A DNA stretch of 64,000 nt from Streptomyces sp. Z26 (GTDB lineage: Bacteria; Actinomycetota; Actinomycetes; Streptomycetales; Streptomycetaceae), in the NCBI RefSeq assembly GCF_003665095.1, contig NZ_RCHV01000002.1, positions 2,179,501-2,243,500 on the forward strand. The letters are read 5' to 3'. The notes under the pieces are model-generated. The model saw only the letters and a program-made list of their open reading frames with translations. It was not told the DNA's origin and searched no databases. Positions within the stretch are counted from its first letter, which is position 1, and the number at the start of each line of letters is the position of its first letter. A program made the translations under genes and the position numbers. Positions 1 through 8,341 of this stretch are shown here, piece by piece.

Positions 1-567
1 ACCTCGGAACTGATCGAGGTCGGCGAGTTCACGTACTACGACGACCCCGACCACCCCACCGCGTTCGAGACCCGGAACGTCCTCTACCACTACGGCCCCG
101 AGAAGCTCCGCATCGGCCGGTTCTGCGCCCTCGGCACGGGCGTCCGGTTCCTGATGAACGGCGCCAACCACCGTATGGACGGCCCCTCCACGTTCCCGTT
201 CCCCATCATGGGCGGGTCCTGGGGCGAACACTTCGACCTGATCACCGGGCTGCCGGGCCGGGGCGACACCGTCGTGGGCAACGACGTGTGGTTCGGGCAC
301 GGCGCCACCGTCATGCCCGGCGTACGGATCGGGCACGGCGCCGTCGTCGCGGCGGGCTCCGTCGTCGTGGACGACGTCCCGGACTACGGCGTCGTCGGCG
401 GCAACCCGGCCAAGCTGATCCGCCGCCGCTTCGACGACGACACCGTCGCCCGGCTGCTGGCCGTCGCCTGGTGGGACTGGCCGCTGGACCACCTCACCGA
501 GCACCTGCGCGCGGTCATGTCCGGCACCCCCGCCGACCTGGAACGCCTCGCGCCGCCGCCCCGCTGA
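1..567 (+). CDS. Xenobiotic-type hexapeptide O-acetyltransferase (5' truncated)
   Basis: The reading frame is open from the first base, so the N-terminus lies outside the window; 188 codons are visible. The visible protein is a left-handed beta-helix acetyltransferase of the CatB/Vat (XAT) group, which moves acetyl from acetyl-CoA to a hydroxyl. The family signature is seen as [15 protein letters not shown] with the likely catalytic His in NHRM, followed by PIMGGSW. Isoleucine-rich hexapeptide turns follow ([20 protein letters not shown]) and then the [12 protein letters not shown] segment that caps the coil in this family. A short helical C-terminus ends at TGA. The gene converges on galM with one base between them and no terminator hairpin. 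The natural substrate cannot be told; members acetylate streptogramin A, chloramphenicol or sugars. Class assignment is firm, substrate unknown. Confidence 0.88.
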   Translation, partial: TSELIEVGEFTYYDDPDHPTAFETRNVLYHYGPEKLRIGRFCALGTGVRFLMNGANHRMDGPSTFPFPIMGGSWGEHFDLITGLPGRGDTVVGNDVWFGHGATVMPGVRIGHGAVVAAGSVVVDDVPDYGVVGGNPAKLIRRRFDDDTVARLLAVAWWDWPLDHLTEHLRAVMSGTPADLERLAPPPR

Positions 568-568
568 C

Positions 569-1762
569 TCACCCGGCGGAGAACCCGTACACGGTGCTGC
601 TGCGGTACGTACCGCCGGGCCGCAGCACCGTCGACGGGAAGTGCGGCTGGTTCGGGGAGTCCGGGAAGTGCTGGGTCTCCAGGCAGAATCCGTCGCCCTG
701 CCGGTAGCGGCGGCCACCGCTGCCCACGGTCGTACCGTCCAGGAAGTTCCCCGTGTAGAACTGCACGCCCGGCTCCGTCGTCGCGACCGTCATCACCCGA
801 CCCGAGCCCGACTCCCGTACGGTCGCCGCCACTTCGGGTCCCGGCGTGACGCCCTTGTCGAACACGAAGTTGTGGTCGATGCCCCGCGCGTACCGCAGTT
901 GCGGGTCCGCCGCGCGCAACTCCGCCCCGATCGCCCGGCCGTGGCGGAAGTCGAACGGGGTGCCCGCCACCGGGGCCAGCTCGCCCGTGGGGATCAGGTC
1001 CGCGCCCACGGGCGTGTAGCGGGCGGCGGCCATCCGCACCTCGTGGGCGTGGACGGTGTCGGTGCCCTCGCCCGCCAGGTTGAAGTAGGTGTGGTTGGTG
1101 AGGTTCACGACGGTCGGGCTGGTCGTGGTCGCCGTGTAGTCGATGCGCCACTCGCCCGCGGCACCGAGCGTGTACGTGACGCGGACGGCGAGGCGGCCGG
1201 GGTAGCCCCCCTCGCCGTCCTCGCTGACGCGGGTGAGGGCGATACCGACGGGGGCGGCCCCGTCCGTACCGTCCGCTCCCCCGGCTCGGCCGGTTCCGTC
1301 GGCTCGGCCGGTTCCCTCGGGCAGCGGCTCGACGTGCCAGACGCGCTTGTCGAAACCGGCGGGGCCACCGTGCAGGCTGTTCGGGGCGTCGTTCACCGGC
1401 AGCTCGTACCGCACCCCGTCGAGGGCGAACCGGCCGTCCGCGACGCGGTTGCCGTAGCGGCCGATGAGCGCGCCGAAGAAGTGGGTGTTGTCCGGGCCGG
1501 TGTAACCGTCGAGGGTGGCGTAACCGAGCGCCACGTTCGCGGTACGGCCGTCGCGGTCCGGGACCTCCAGGGAGTGCACGGTGCCGCCGTACGACAGGAC
1601 GCGCAGCCGGGTTCCACCGTTCGCGAACGTCCACACGTCCACCTCGGTCCCGTCCCCCAGCCGCCCGAACGACTCCCGCCACGGCACCTCACGCCCGGCA
1701 CGGGACGTACGGGGGGCGGTGTGCGCGGGGTCGGCGGCCGTCAGGGAGTCCTGGGATGTCAT
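569..1762 (-). CDS. galM: Aldose 1-epimerase (galactose mutarotase)
   Basis: Interconverts alpha and beta anomers of galactose or glucose, a cytoplasmic step feeding the Leloir pathway. The 397-residue product carries the family landmarks in order: GRYGNR and NSLHGG (substrate pocket) in the first third, NLTNHTYFNLAGEG with the catalytic-acid His, DHNFVF, then ETQHFPDSPNQPHFP with the catalytic Glu near the C-terminus. There is no signal peptide. The ATG is preceded by a GAAGGGG ribosome site about ten bases upstream. An insertion rich in Gly/Ala/Asp (around residues 150-175) between the LHGG motif and the central sheet is low in complexity and is probably a surface loop. It stands alone: the next gene upstream is an unrelated lipoprotein and no gal genes are in view, so a general mutarotase role is as likely as a galactose-specific one. 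Confidence 0.93.
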   Translation of the reverse strand: MTSQDSLTAADPAHTAPRTSRAGREVPWRESFGRLGDGTEVDVWTFANGGTRLRVLSYGGTVHSLEVPDRDGRTANVALGYATLDGYTGPDNTHFFGALIGRYGNRVADGRFALDGVRYELPVNDAPNSLHGGPAGFDKRVWHVEPLPEGTGRADGTGRAGGADGTDGAAPVGIALTRVSEDGEGGYPGRLAVRVTYTLGAAGEWRIDYTATTTSPTVVNLTNHTYFNLAGEGTDTVHAHEVRMAAARYTPVGADLIPTGELAPVAGTPFDFRHGRAIGAELRAADPQLRYARGIDHNFVFDKGVTPGPEVAATVRESGSGRVMTVATTEPGVQFYTGNFLDGTTVGSGGRRYRQGDGFCLETQHFPDSPNQPHFPSTVLRPGGTYRSSTVYGFSAG

Positions 1763-1872
1763 GGGTGGGGCCCCTTCACCACGGGTGCGTTGGTGCGTTG
1801 GTCAGGACGCTCGCTCGCGCGGTCCGCGATGCCGACAGGCTACGGCACCCCGCCCCGCGGAACGCCTGCCCG

Positions 1873-2616
1873 TCACCGCTGGACGGGCCCCGACTCGGGA
1901 ACGCGCGGCAGCGGCAATCCGGCCTTCATGCCATGCGGAGCCTCCATCACCACCTCAACCTCAGAATCCGGGCTCAAGTCGAGGTCGTTGACACAGCCCA
2001 GCTCCGCGCGCATCTTCTGGGCGGCGATCAGGAGAACTTTCGCAATCATGGCGTCGGTTGACCTCTTGTCGCGGTCGACGGGCCAATGCGAGTTGATCGA
2101 CACCTGCACCACTCCGCCAGCACCCGAAGCAAGGGCGCAGGAATAGAACAGGCGCGTAGGAGTCCAGGAGTCGAAGTAGTAATCGTCGACGAGCGCGGAG
2201 CCAGCAGTGTAATAGAAGTGCCCTCGTTCCGTCTTCTCCGGCGGCTGCGACCACCCGAAGTCCAGCTTGACCGTTCTCATACCGGCTTCCCCGTCAACTG
2301 GGCCTTTGAATGCACAAACGTTCCTCAGCCCCTCCTTTCCTTTCGTGTCATGACGCACCTCATCGATCATGGATGCTGCGACTTTACTCAACCTGGACCG
2401 CTCGCCACTACTGAGAGGCAACACGCTCTCACCCTGTGAAATTTCAGCCAGAGTTTTTCCGCCAAGTTTTCCTAGGAGTCCGTCGCAGACCTGCACCATA
2501 GGCTCGGGCGAACGTGACGACGCCTCCACCGAAGACCTCTCTGAACCTTCACCGAAAGAACAACCAGCAAGAGCCGCGAGAAGAGCGAAGATCACCACGA
2601 AGCCCACCGCGGGCAT
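1873..2616 (-). CDS. Hypothetical lipoprotein
   Basis: Not assigned to a named family. The start at 2616 is chosen because GAGGG lies six bases upstream and the gene then begins seven bases after the stop of the WXG-like gene; an ATG at 2673 would overlap that gene by 50 bases. From 2616 the 247-residue product opens with a lipoprotein signal, MPAVGFVVIFALLAALAGCS, with lipobox LAGC, so it should be lipid-anchored outside the membrane. The mature part is soluble, with conserved-looking Cys residues in VQVCDGLLG, NVCAFKG and YSCALASG. The region is visibly less G+C-rich than its neighbours, with codons such as AAA, ATA and TTT, which suggests transfer or relaxed selection. It is third in an apparent operon with the WXG-like pair, so it may serve at the envelope with those exported proteins; that link is inference. 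Confidence 0.75.
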   Translation of the reverse strand: MPAVGFVVIFALLAALAGCSFGEGSERSSVEASSRSPEPMVQVCDGLLGKLGGKTLAEISQGESVLPLSSGERSRLSKVAASMIDEVRHDTKGKEGLRNVCAFKGPVDGEAGMRTVKLDFGWSQPPEKTERGHFYYTAGSALVDDYYFDSWTPTRLFYSCALASGAGGVVQVSINSHWPVDRDKRSTDAMIAKVLLIAAQKMRAELGCVNDLDLSPDSEVEVVMEAPHGMKAGLPLPRVPESGPVQR

Positions 2617-2623
2617 GGGGCCC

Positions 2624-4846
2624 TCATCGCGAGTTGTCTGTATCCGAATGAATCCTGCCACGATTATAACCATTCTCGATATGATTCATGTGGTCTTGAT
2701 ATTTCTTGTCGCCAAGTGGAATCTCATCCATATGACCCCGGATGGCCTCCGTCGCGTTCTCCAGCGCTCGCTGGTCGAATTGATCGAGCGTGTGGATCGA
2801 CTGTCCGCTGTTGTCGTAGGTGTCCGACGCGAGGGCGTTGTTGATGGCCTCGTTGATCGCGGAGACCGAAGCCGCGCCTCCGCCGCCGATGGTCGCCGGG
2901 ATGAGGATGCTGCCCTCCGGGGCGACGGCGCCGGCCACGCCGCCGACGGTGTAGACGGCGACCGAGGCGACGTTCTTCTTCCAGTTGGCGGCCTCTTCGA
3001 GCTTCGCGTTGCGTTGTGCCGCGTCGTCGCGGAAGTCGGCGCCGATCTGTTCCGCGCGGGCCTCGTCGAGGGCGCCGTGTCCCTTCGCCCCGATCTCGGC
3101 CGCGCGGTAGACGTCGTCGGTGCCCGCGAACTGGTGGATGCGGCTGGCGACGAACCCTTCCTCCGCCGCCGACATGATGCGGTACGACTCCTCGTCGCGG
3201 CCGAGTTCGCGCATGAACCCGGCGGCCACCGCGGGGTCGATGCCGTGCCCGTCGGTGCCGGTGATCCGGCCGCTGCCGATCTGTTCGGCGGCGCCCCCGT
3301 AGTCCTCCAGCCCGTAGTTGAGGTCGTCCACGTACGCCGCGCCCATACGGCCCAGACTGTCGCTGATGCCGGGTTGGGCCTCGCGCGGGCTGTACGGCCC
3401 GCCGTAGGTCTCCATCACCCGGTGCATCACCTTGATCTCGTCGGGGCCGCGGTGCAGCCCCGACGACGGGTCGCCGGGCGGAGCGCCCGTGACCGCCGCC
3501 TCCAGGGCGCGCCCCAGTTCGTCGTGGCCCGCGGCCCGTTCGGTGCCGCCGTACGGGAGTGCTACGTCGGGCCAGTCCCGTACGGTGCCCTGCCCCGTCT
3601 CCCCCGGGTTCCCCACGACGTAGTCGAACGTGGCCGGGTCGGTGAAGAACGCCGTGGACGCGCCCGGGTTGCGGCTCATCCCCCGCATGAGGTCGGCCAG
3701 CGGGTCGTTGCCCCAGGGGTTGTCGAGCTGTTCGACGCTGTACGCGTCCGTGCCGCGGTGGGCGGTCCACAGGTCCGCCGGGCTCCGGCCGTCCGCGGCG
3801 GCGTCCCTCTCGAAGCGGACCAGCGAATCCCCGTACGTGTGCAGGAAGCGGTCGTCGTAGTCGCCGTGGCGCAGCAGGTCGGCCATGACCTGGTAGCCGC
3901 GCGGGGCGTAGTGGCCGCCTTGGCGTTCGGGCCCCAGGTCGGTCATCTCCCGCTCCCAGCGCCGCATCGCCGGGCTGTCGGAGCGGGTCGCGGTGCCGAG
4001 CGTCTCGCCCAGGTGTTCGCGTACGCGGGCGAGGAGCCGGGCGCGGGGGGAGCCCCTCTCCGCCGCGTACGGGGCCATGCCGTGCCAGAAGTCCACGGTG
4101 CCCTGCGCGCCGACGCGCTTGGCGAAGGTCTCGGCGAAGGTCGGGTCCTTGGCGTGGCGGGCGAGCAGGTCGTCGAGGCCGTTCAGCTCCGTGGCCGTCA
4201 TGTCCGCGCCCTTGTCGGCGAGTTGGACGGCACGTTCGGCGGTGTTGACGGAGATGTCGCCGGAGGCGCCGCCGTTGAAGCCGTGGGCGGAGCCCTTCCC
4301 GTCGTCGTCGACGGTGACGTTCACGAGGGCGGTCCGCAGGTCGGCGTCCGCGTCGCAGACCGCCTGGACCCGCTTCCGGACGGTGCTCGTCCAGTCGGCC
4401 TCGGCGGCGGCCACCGCGCCGGGGTCGTTCTTGACGGCGCGCAGTTCCTCCGGGGAGAGGTCGGTCCATGGCTTCGCGTTCCAGTCGACGCGGACGCGGC
4501 CGGTCTGCGTGTCGACGTGGTAGCCCTTCGCCCTGGCGTCGGAGAGGGTGGTGCTGAGGGCTTCCTTGAGCCTGCTCAGCTGCTTGTGTCCGGCGGAGAG
4601 AAGTGCGGACACCGCCCGCGCCTCGGCCTTGGCGGCGGTGAACTCGTGTGCCGTCGCGGTGGAGTGGGTCCGCGACGCCTCGGCGGAACGGCCCTGCCAG
4701 GTCCCGTTGCCGAGGGTCTTGCGTATGTGGGTGTCGTAGTCGGTCTTCAACTCACCGAACCGCTCGCCCATCGACTTCCAGGACTTCGCCGCCGTACTCA
4801 GCGTCGACAGGTCCGTGTCCAGGATGTCCTGGCAGGTGAGTGTCAC
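2624..4846 (-). CDS. Large WXG-like / DUF6571-like protein, probable type VII-associated substrate
   Basis: 740 residues starting at GTG, overlapping the stop of the upstream partner by four bases (GTGA). The first 110 residues are helical with a WQG turn (GTWQGRSAEA, about residue 49), the arrangement seen in WXG100/ESX helical hairpins. The following 500 residues look like the DUF6571 type found in actinobacterial WXG proteins (for example LARHAKDPTFAETFAKRVG and YQVMADLLRHGDYDDRFL). Near residue 650 a hydrophobic Gly/Ala stretch (SVAVYTVGGVAGAVAPEGS) could insert in a membrane. No nuclease, deaminase or other toxin motif was recognised at the C-terminus and no immunity gene is evident, so a polymorphic toxin role is unsupported. 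Export by a type VII system encoded elsewhere is inferred from the WXG hairpin only. Confidence 0.72.
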   Translation of the reverse strand: MTLTCQDILDTDLSTLSTAAKSWKSMGERFGELKTDYDTHIRKTLGNGTWQGRSAEASRTHSTATAHEFTAAKAEARAVSALLSAGHKQLSRLKEALSTTLSDARAKGYHVDTQTGRVRVDWNAKPWTDLSPEELRAVKNDPGAVAAAEADWTSTVRKRVQAVCDADADLRTALVNVTVDDDGKGSAHGFNGGASGDISVNTAERAVQLADKGADMTATELNGLDDLLARHAKDPTFAETFAKRVGAQGTVDFWHGMAPYAAERGSPRARLLARVREHLGETLGTATRSDSPAMRRWEREMTDLGPERQGGHYAPRGYQVMADLLRHGDYDDRFLHTYGDSLVRFERDAAADGRSPADLWTAHRGTDAYSVEQLDNPWGNDPLADLMRGMSRNPGASTAFFTDPATFDYVVGNPGETGQGTVRDWPDVALPYGGTERAAGHDELGRALEAAVTGAPPGDPSSGLHRGPDEIKVMHRVMETYGGPYSPREAQPGISDSLGRMGAAYVDDLNYGLEDYGGAAEQIGSGRITGTDGHGIDPAVAAGFMRELGRDEESYRIMSAAEEGFVASRIHQFAGTDDVYRAAEIGAKGHGALDEARAEQIGADFRDDAAQRNAKLEEAANWKKNVASVAVYTVGGVAGAVAPEGSILIPATIGGGGAASVSAINEAINNALASDTYDNSGQSIHTLDQFDQRALENATEAIRGHMDEIPLGDKKYQDHMNHIENGYNRGRIHSDTDNSR

Positions 4847-5307
4847 TGCGCCCGCCCGTCGGTGTCGGGAGCTCCGGGCGCGTCGCGCGGGCCGCTCCGC
4901 GTGAACCGGGAGCTGATCACGGACTCGTTCCCGGAGAAGAGGGTGTTCGTGGTGGTCAGGGCCGAAGCCTCACCGCTCAGCCTGGTGGTGAGCGCCTTCA
5001 CCTGACGGTCCCAGGTCGCCAGGCAGTCGTCGAGGCCCTTCTCGGTCTCCCAGCCGCGGAGTGCGCCGACGAGGCAGCCATTCCCGCCGGTGCCTCCGGC
5101 GACCGCCTGCGAGCCGCCGTCCGCCTTGGCGCCGGCCTTCTGCACCTGGGGGCCCAGGGTTTCGCGTATGTACGCGGCGGCCTGCCGTTTCTCGCGTTCC
5201 TCGTGGGAGAGGTCACCGTGGGACCCGTCCCCGGCGGGTGCCTGGTCGAGTCGGGTACGAGTGGCCGCGTCGGCATGGCGTCGGGCCCACTCCTCTTCGA
5301 AGGTCAT
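4843..5307 (-). CDS. Small WXG-like partner protein
   Basis: 154 residues, ATG preceded by GGGGG about nine bases upstream. Its stop overlaps the GTG of the 740-residue protein, so the two are probably made in fixed ratio. The protein is largely helical and acidic, with no signal peptide or membrane segment. Trp residues occur at EEEWARRH, ALRGWETEKG and LATWDRQVKAL, and two Cys (NGCLVG and DDCLAT) lie about 20 residues apart in the predicted second half. The helical-hairpin look and gene order suggest it is a heterodimer partner or chaperone for the larger protein, as in EsxA/EsxB-like or PE/PPE-like pairs, but the sequence itself does not carry a clear WXG motif. Function unknown. Confidence 0.7.
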   Translation of the reverse strand: MTFEEEWARRHADAATRTRLDQAPAGDGSHGDLSHEEREKRQAAAYIRETLGPQVQKAGAKADGGSQAVAGGTGGNGCLVGALRGWETEKGLDDCLATWDRQVKALTTRLSGEASALTTTNTLFSGNESVISSRFTRSGPRDAPGAPDTDGRAQ

Positions 5308-5826
5308 GCGTTTCCCCCATCAGGTCGGAACGGTTTCGCCGGGCGGTCGCCCGCCCCCCGGGCGGGCGTCAGCCCGCCGTGCCGTCGGGTGGGCCCGGGG
5401 GGCCGCCGTCCGGTGGGGTGCGGCCGGGGCGGTCGCGGTCGGGGGTGGCCGCGGTGCGGTGGCGGCACCCCCGGTACCAACTGCGGGGCCGGGACACGGC
5501 GTTCGCCCGCGTCCCCCGCCCCGGGGCCGTACCGTGCCGTCGCGCCGGTCCGCCTCGTGCACCCATCGTCGTGCCTACCCCTTGTCGCCGCAGCGGTCAC
5601 CCTGGTCGTCGCACGGGGCACCGCTCCGGCCGTTCGCGCACCCCGTACGCCGCTTCGACAGCGGCTCGTGGGGGTGGCGGGGTGGCGGGGGTACGCCTTC
5701 GCGCCGGATCATTCTGTGACAGGGTCGTCACGGACCGCATGAGTACGCGTACTCAGTTCGCCACCGCGAGTGGCCGCCGGTCACGAGGAGTTACCCACCC
5801 TCCACGGCCCTCCGCCCCGCGTCCCC
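5308..5826. other. Intergenic region before the WXG-like operon
   Basis: No gene is supported here; the open frames are antisense shadows with poor codon bias. The part from 5340 to 5700 is low-complexity G/C with short GGTGGCGGGG repeats. The informative part is 5716-5755, with two stacked palindromes (listed separately). Promoters for the WXG-like operon should lie here. Confidence 0.6.
5716..5755. promoter_or_regulatory. Two stacked palindromes, operator candidates
   Basis: GTGACAGGGTCGTCAC (5716-5731; arms GTGAC/GTCAC) is followed by the perfect 16-base palindrome TGAGTACGCGTACTCA (5740-5755). Their centres are 24 bases apart. They lie between the end of the molybdenum hydroxylase operon and the WXG-like operon, more than 400 bases from the latter's start. 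Neither has a terminator-like T-tract. The cognate regulators are not known to me. Confidence 0.5.
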
Positions 5827-8184
5827 CTACTGCGGCGGCGCGCCGACCGCCGCCTGTGGTCGGATCGGCAGCCGCACGACCGGGCGGCCCGTCGCCGCCC
5901 GTACGGCTCCGGCGACCGCCGCCGGGGAGACCACGACCGGGACCGCGGACGCCGCCTTCGCGCCGAAGGGCGCGACCACGTCTCGCTCCTCGATGAGCTT
6001 CACGATGCGGATGTCCGGCGCGTCCAGGGACGTGGGCAGGGCGTACCCCGTGAGGTCCGGTCTGCGTACGACGCCCTTCGCGACGCGCAGATGCTCGCTG
6101 AGCGCCGCCCCGACGCCCTGGGTGACGCCCGCCTCGATACGGGCGTGCAGCTGACGCGGGTTGAGCACGCGGCCGACGTCCTGGGCGACGGACATCTCCA
6201 CCACCCGGATCGAGCCCAGCTCGATGTCGACGTCCACCACGGCCCGCACGGCCGCGAAGGCGAGGCCCACGAACGCGTCGCCCTGGCCCGTCTCGTCCAG
6301 GGGCTCGGTGGGGTGGGGGCGGCACTGGGCCGTGGCCCACAGCTCCTTGCCCTCCAGGGTCTCGGCGACCGTCGTGGACAGCACCCCGTCGTACGACGTG
6401 ATCTTGCCGTCGGCGATCGTCAGCAGCTCCGTGGACATCCCGAACTTCGCCGCGAGCGGCTGGAGGAGTTGTGTGCGCACCATCTTCGCCGCGCGCTCGA
6501 CCGCGCCGCCCGACACCCACGTGTGGCGGCCGCGCGCGCCCGCGCCCGCCGGGGGCTGGTCGGTGTCGACGGAGGCGACGTGCACCTCCTCGATGCCCAG
6601 GGTCTCCTGGACGATCTGCCGCGCGAGGGTCGAGAACCCCTGGCCCGTCTCGACCGCCGCGCACAGCACGGTGGCGACCGGGCCGTTGACCTTGACGGTG
6701 GCGGTGGACACCTCGTCGGCGCCCTCGGTGCCGAGCATGTGCACCATGCCGAGGGCGTAGCCGACGCCGCGGCGCACCGCGCCCGGCTCGCCCGCGCCCT
6801 CGGGGCCGCCGGGGAGCAGCCAGTCCGCCTCGGGGCTGTCCTTGGGCAGCGGCGGCAGCGGGGCCTCGCGGACGGCGTGCAGCAGCTCGGCCACGGGCGC
6901 GGGGCAGGTGACGGTCTGGCCGGTGGGCAGCAGGTCGCCGGTGGCCAGCACGTTCCGCATGCGGATGTCGGCCGGTTCCAGGCCGAGTTCGGCCGCGAGC
7001 TTGTCCATCTGCCCCTCGTACGCGGTGCACACCTGCATCGCGCCCTCACCGCGGACGTGGCCCGACGGCGGGTTGTTCGTACGGACCGCCCAGCCGTCGA
7101 CGACGGCGTGCGGCACCACGTACGGCCCGGCGGCGAAGGAGACGGCGGCGGCCAGGGCGTCGGAGGAGGTGTCGGCGTACGCGCCCGCGTCGAGGAGGAT
7201 CTGCGCCTCGACCTTGAGGAGCTTGCCGGAGCGGTCGGCGTGGTGCCGGTACCGCAGCAGGGTGGGGTGCCGGTGGGCGTGCGCGAGGAACGACTCCTCG
7301 CGGGTCGCCGCGATCTTCACGGGGCAGCCGGTGCGCATGGCGAGCAGTCCGAGGGGCACCTGCATGCCGGTGTCCTCGCGGTCGCCGAGGGCGCCGGGCA
7401 CCCCGGTGACGACCAGCTTGACCTGCTCGGGGGGCAGCCCGAAGCAGGCCGCGGCGAGGTCGCGGTCGGTGTGCGGGTCGGTGGACGCGGTGTAGATCTC
7501 GACACCGCCGTCGGGGCAGGGGACGGCGAGTGCCGCCTCGGCGCCGATGGGGGCGGGGTCCTGGCGGCCGATGCGGTACAGCCCCTCGACGACGACCTCG
7601 CCGGTGACGTCCGGGTCGCCGTAGCGCAGGGGGATGTGCCGGATGAGGTTCCCGTCCGGGTGCAGCGGCTCGGCGGTGAACGACTGCTCGGGGTCGGTCA
7701 GCGGCTCCAGCGGTTCGTACTCCACCGCGATCGCCGCCGCCGCGAGCCGCGCCGTGTCGGGGTGGTCGGCGGCCACGGCGGCGATGGGCTCGCCGTGGTA
7801 GCGCACCAGGTCGCGGGCGAACGCGGGCCGGTCCGCGACCCGCCGCCCGTGCGCGGCGTCGCCGGGCACGTCCTCGTGGGTGACGACGGCGCGGACGCCG
7901 GGCATGGCCGCGGCCTGCGCGGTGTCGATGGAGACGATGCGGGCGTGCGGGTGCGGGGAGCGCAGGATCGCCGCCCAGAGCAGCCCCTCGGCCCACAGGT
8001 CCGCCGCGTACGCGAAGGCGCCCTCCGCCTTCGCGGCGGCGTCGACGGGCGTCAACGAGGCGCCGAGCCCGATGCCGACCCCGTCGGGCGACCCGGCGGT
8101 GCCTCCGGCCGCGCCGAGGCGGGTGCCGTGGGCGGGGGTCGCCGTGACGGCGCCGGAGCCGTCTGCCGTACCCGTACCGGTCAT
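5827..8184 (-). CDS. Molybdenum hydroxylase, molybdopterin-binding large subunit (xanthine dehydrogenase family)
   Basis: 785 residues from the ATG at 8184, which has AAAGG upstream; the open frame continues further upstream but as arginine-rich shadow sequence. The a/b hammerhead domain (LTPVDAAAKAEGAFAYAADL onward) is followed by the Mo-binding domain with DPHTDRDLAAACFGLP, GHVRGEGAMQ, KLAAELGLEP, VETGQGFSTLARQIVQE and DVGRVLNPRQ. It should bind the molybdopterin cytosine dinucleotide cofactor and hydroxylate a purine or other heterocycle using the 2Fe-2S and FAD subunits encoded upstream. The usual GxGE element carrying the catalytic Glu near the C-terminus is replaced by GAKAASAV (5941-5964), so xanthine oxidation in particular should not be assumed. 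It is the last gene of the operon, 157 bases after the 2Fe-2S gene. Confidence 0.88.
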   Translation of the reverse strand: MTGTGTADGSGAVTATPAHGTRLGAAGGTAGSPDGVGIGLGASLTPVDAAAKAEGAFAYAADLWAEGLLWAAILRSPHPHARIVSIDTAQAAAMPGVRAVVTHEDVPGDAAHGRRVADRPAFARDLVRYHGEPIAAVAADHPDTARLAAAAIAVEYEPLEPLTDPEQSFTAEPLHPDGNLIRHIPLRYGDPDVTGEVVVEGLYRIGRQDPAPIGAEAALAVPCPDGGVEIYTASTDPHTDRDLAAACFGLPPEQVKLVVTGVPGALGDREDTGMQVPLGLLAMRTGCPVKIAATREESFLAHAHRHPTLLRYRHHADRSGKLLKVEAQILLDAGAYADTSSDALAAAVSFAAGPYVVPHAVVDGWAVRTNNPPSGHVRGEGAMQVCTAYEGQMDKLAAELGLEPADIRMRNVLATGDLLPTGQTVTCPAPVAELLHAVREAPLPPLPKDSPEADWLLPGGPEGAGEPGAVRRGVGYALGMVHMLGTEGADEVSTATVKVNGPVATVLCAAVETGQGFSTLARQIVQETLGIEEVHVASVDTDQPPAGAGARGRHTWVSGGAVERAAKMVRTQLLQPLAAKFGMSTELLTIADGKITSYDGVLSTTVAETLEGKELWATAQCRPHPTEPLDETGQGDAFVGLAFAAVRAVVDVDIELGSIRVVEMSVAQDVGRVLNPRQLHARIEAGVTQGVGAALSEHLRVAKGVVRRPDLTGYALPTSLDAPDIRIVKLIEERDVVAPFGAKAASAVPVVVSPAAVAGAVRAATGRPVVRLPIRPQAAVGAPPQ

Positions 8185-8341
8185 GGCGCTGCCTTTCCGC
8201 GTCGTCCGGATCGCCTGGGTCGTCCGGGTCCTGGGCGTCCGGCCGGGGTGGGGCACCCGCGTTCGGACCGTCCGTATGGATGTACGTACGGCCCGGGTAC
8301 GGGAGTTCCCCGGCCAGGGGGCGTGAAGGCGTACGGGCGGC

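Noticed and set aside
569..1762. Start of a galactose operon at galM
   Set aside because: No galK, galT or galE is nearby; neighbours are unrelated.
2624..4846. Polymorphic toxin
   Set aside because: No toxin motif at the C-terminus and no recognisable immunity gene.
2369..5005. Long open frame on the plus strand opposite the WXG-like genes
   Set aside because: Val/Arg/Gly-rich shadow of high third-position G/C on the other strand; no ribosome site or domain.
5308..5720. Possible small plus-strand genes before the WXG-like operon
   Set aside because: Arg/Pro/Gly-rich frames on all strands, typical of random high-G+C sequence.
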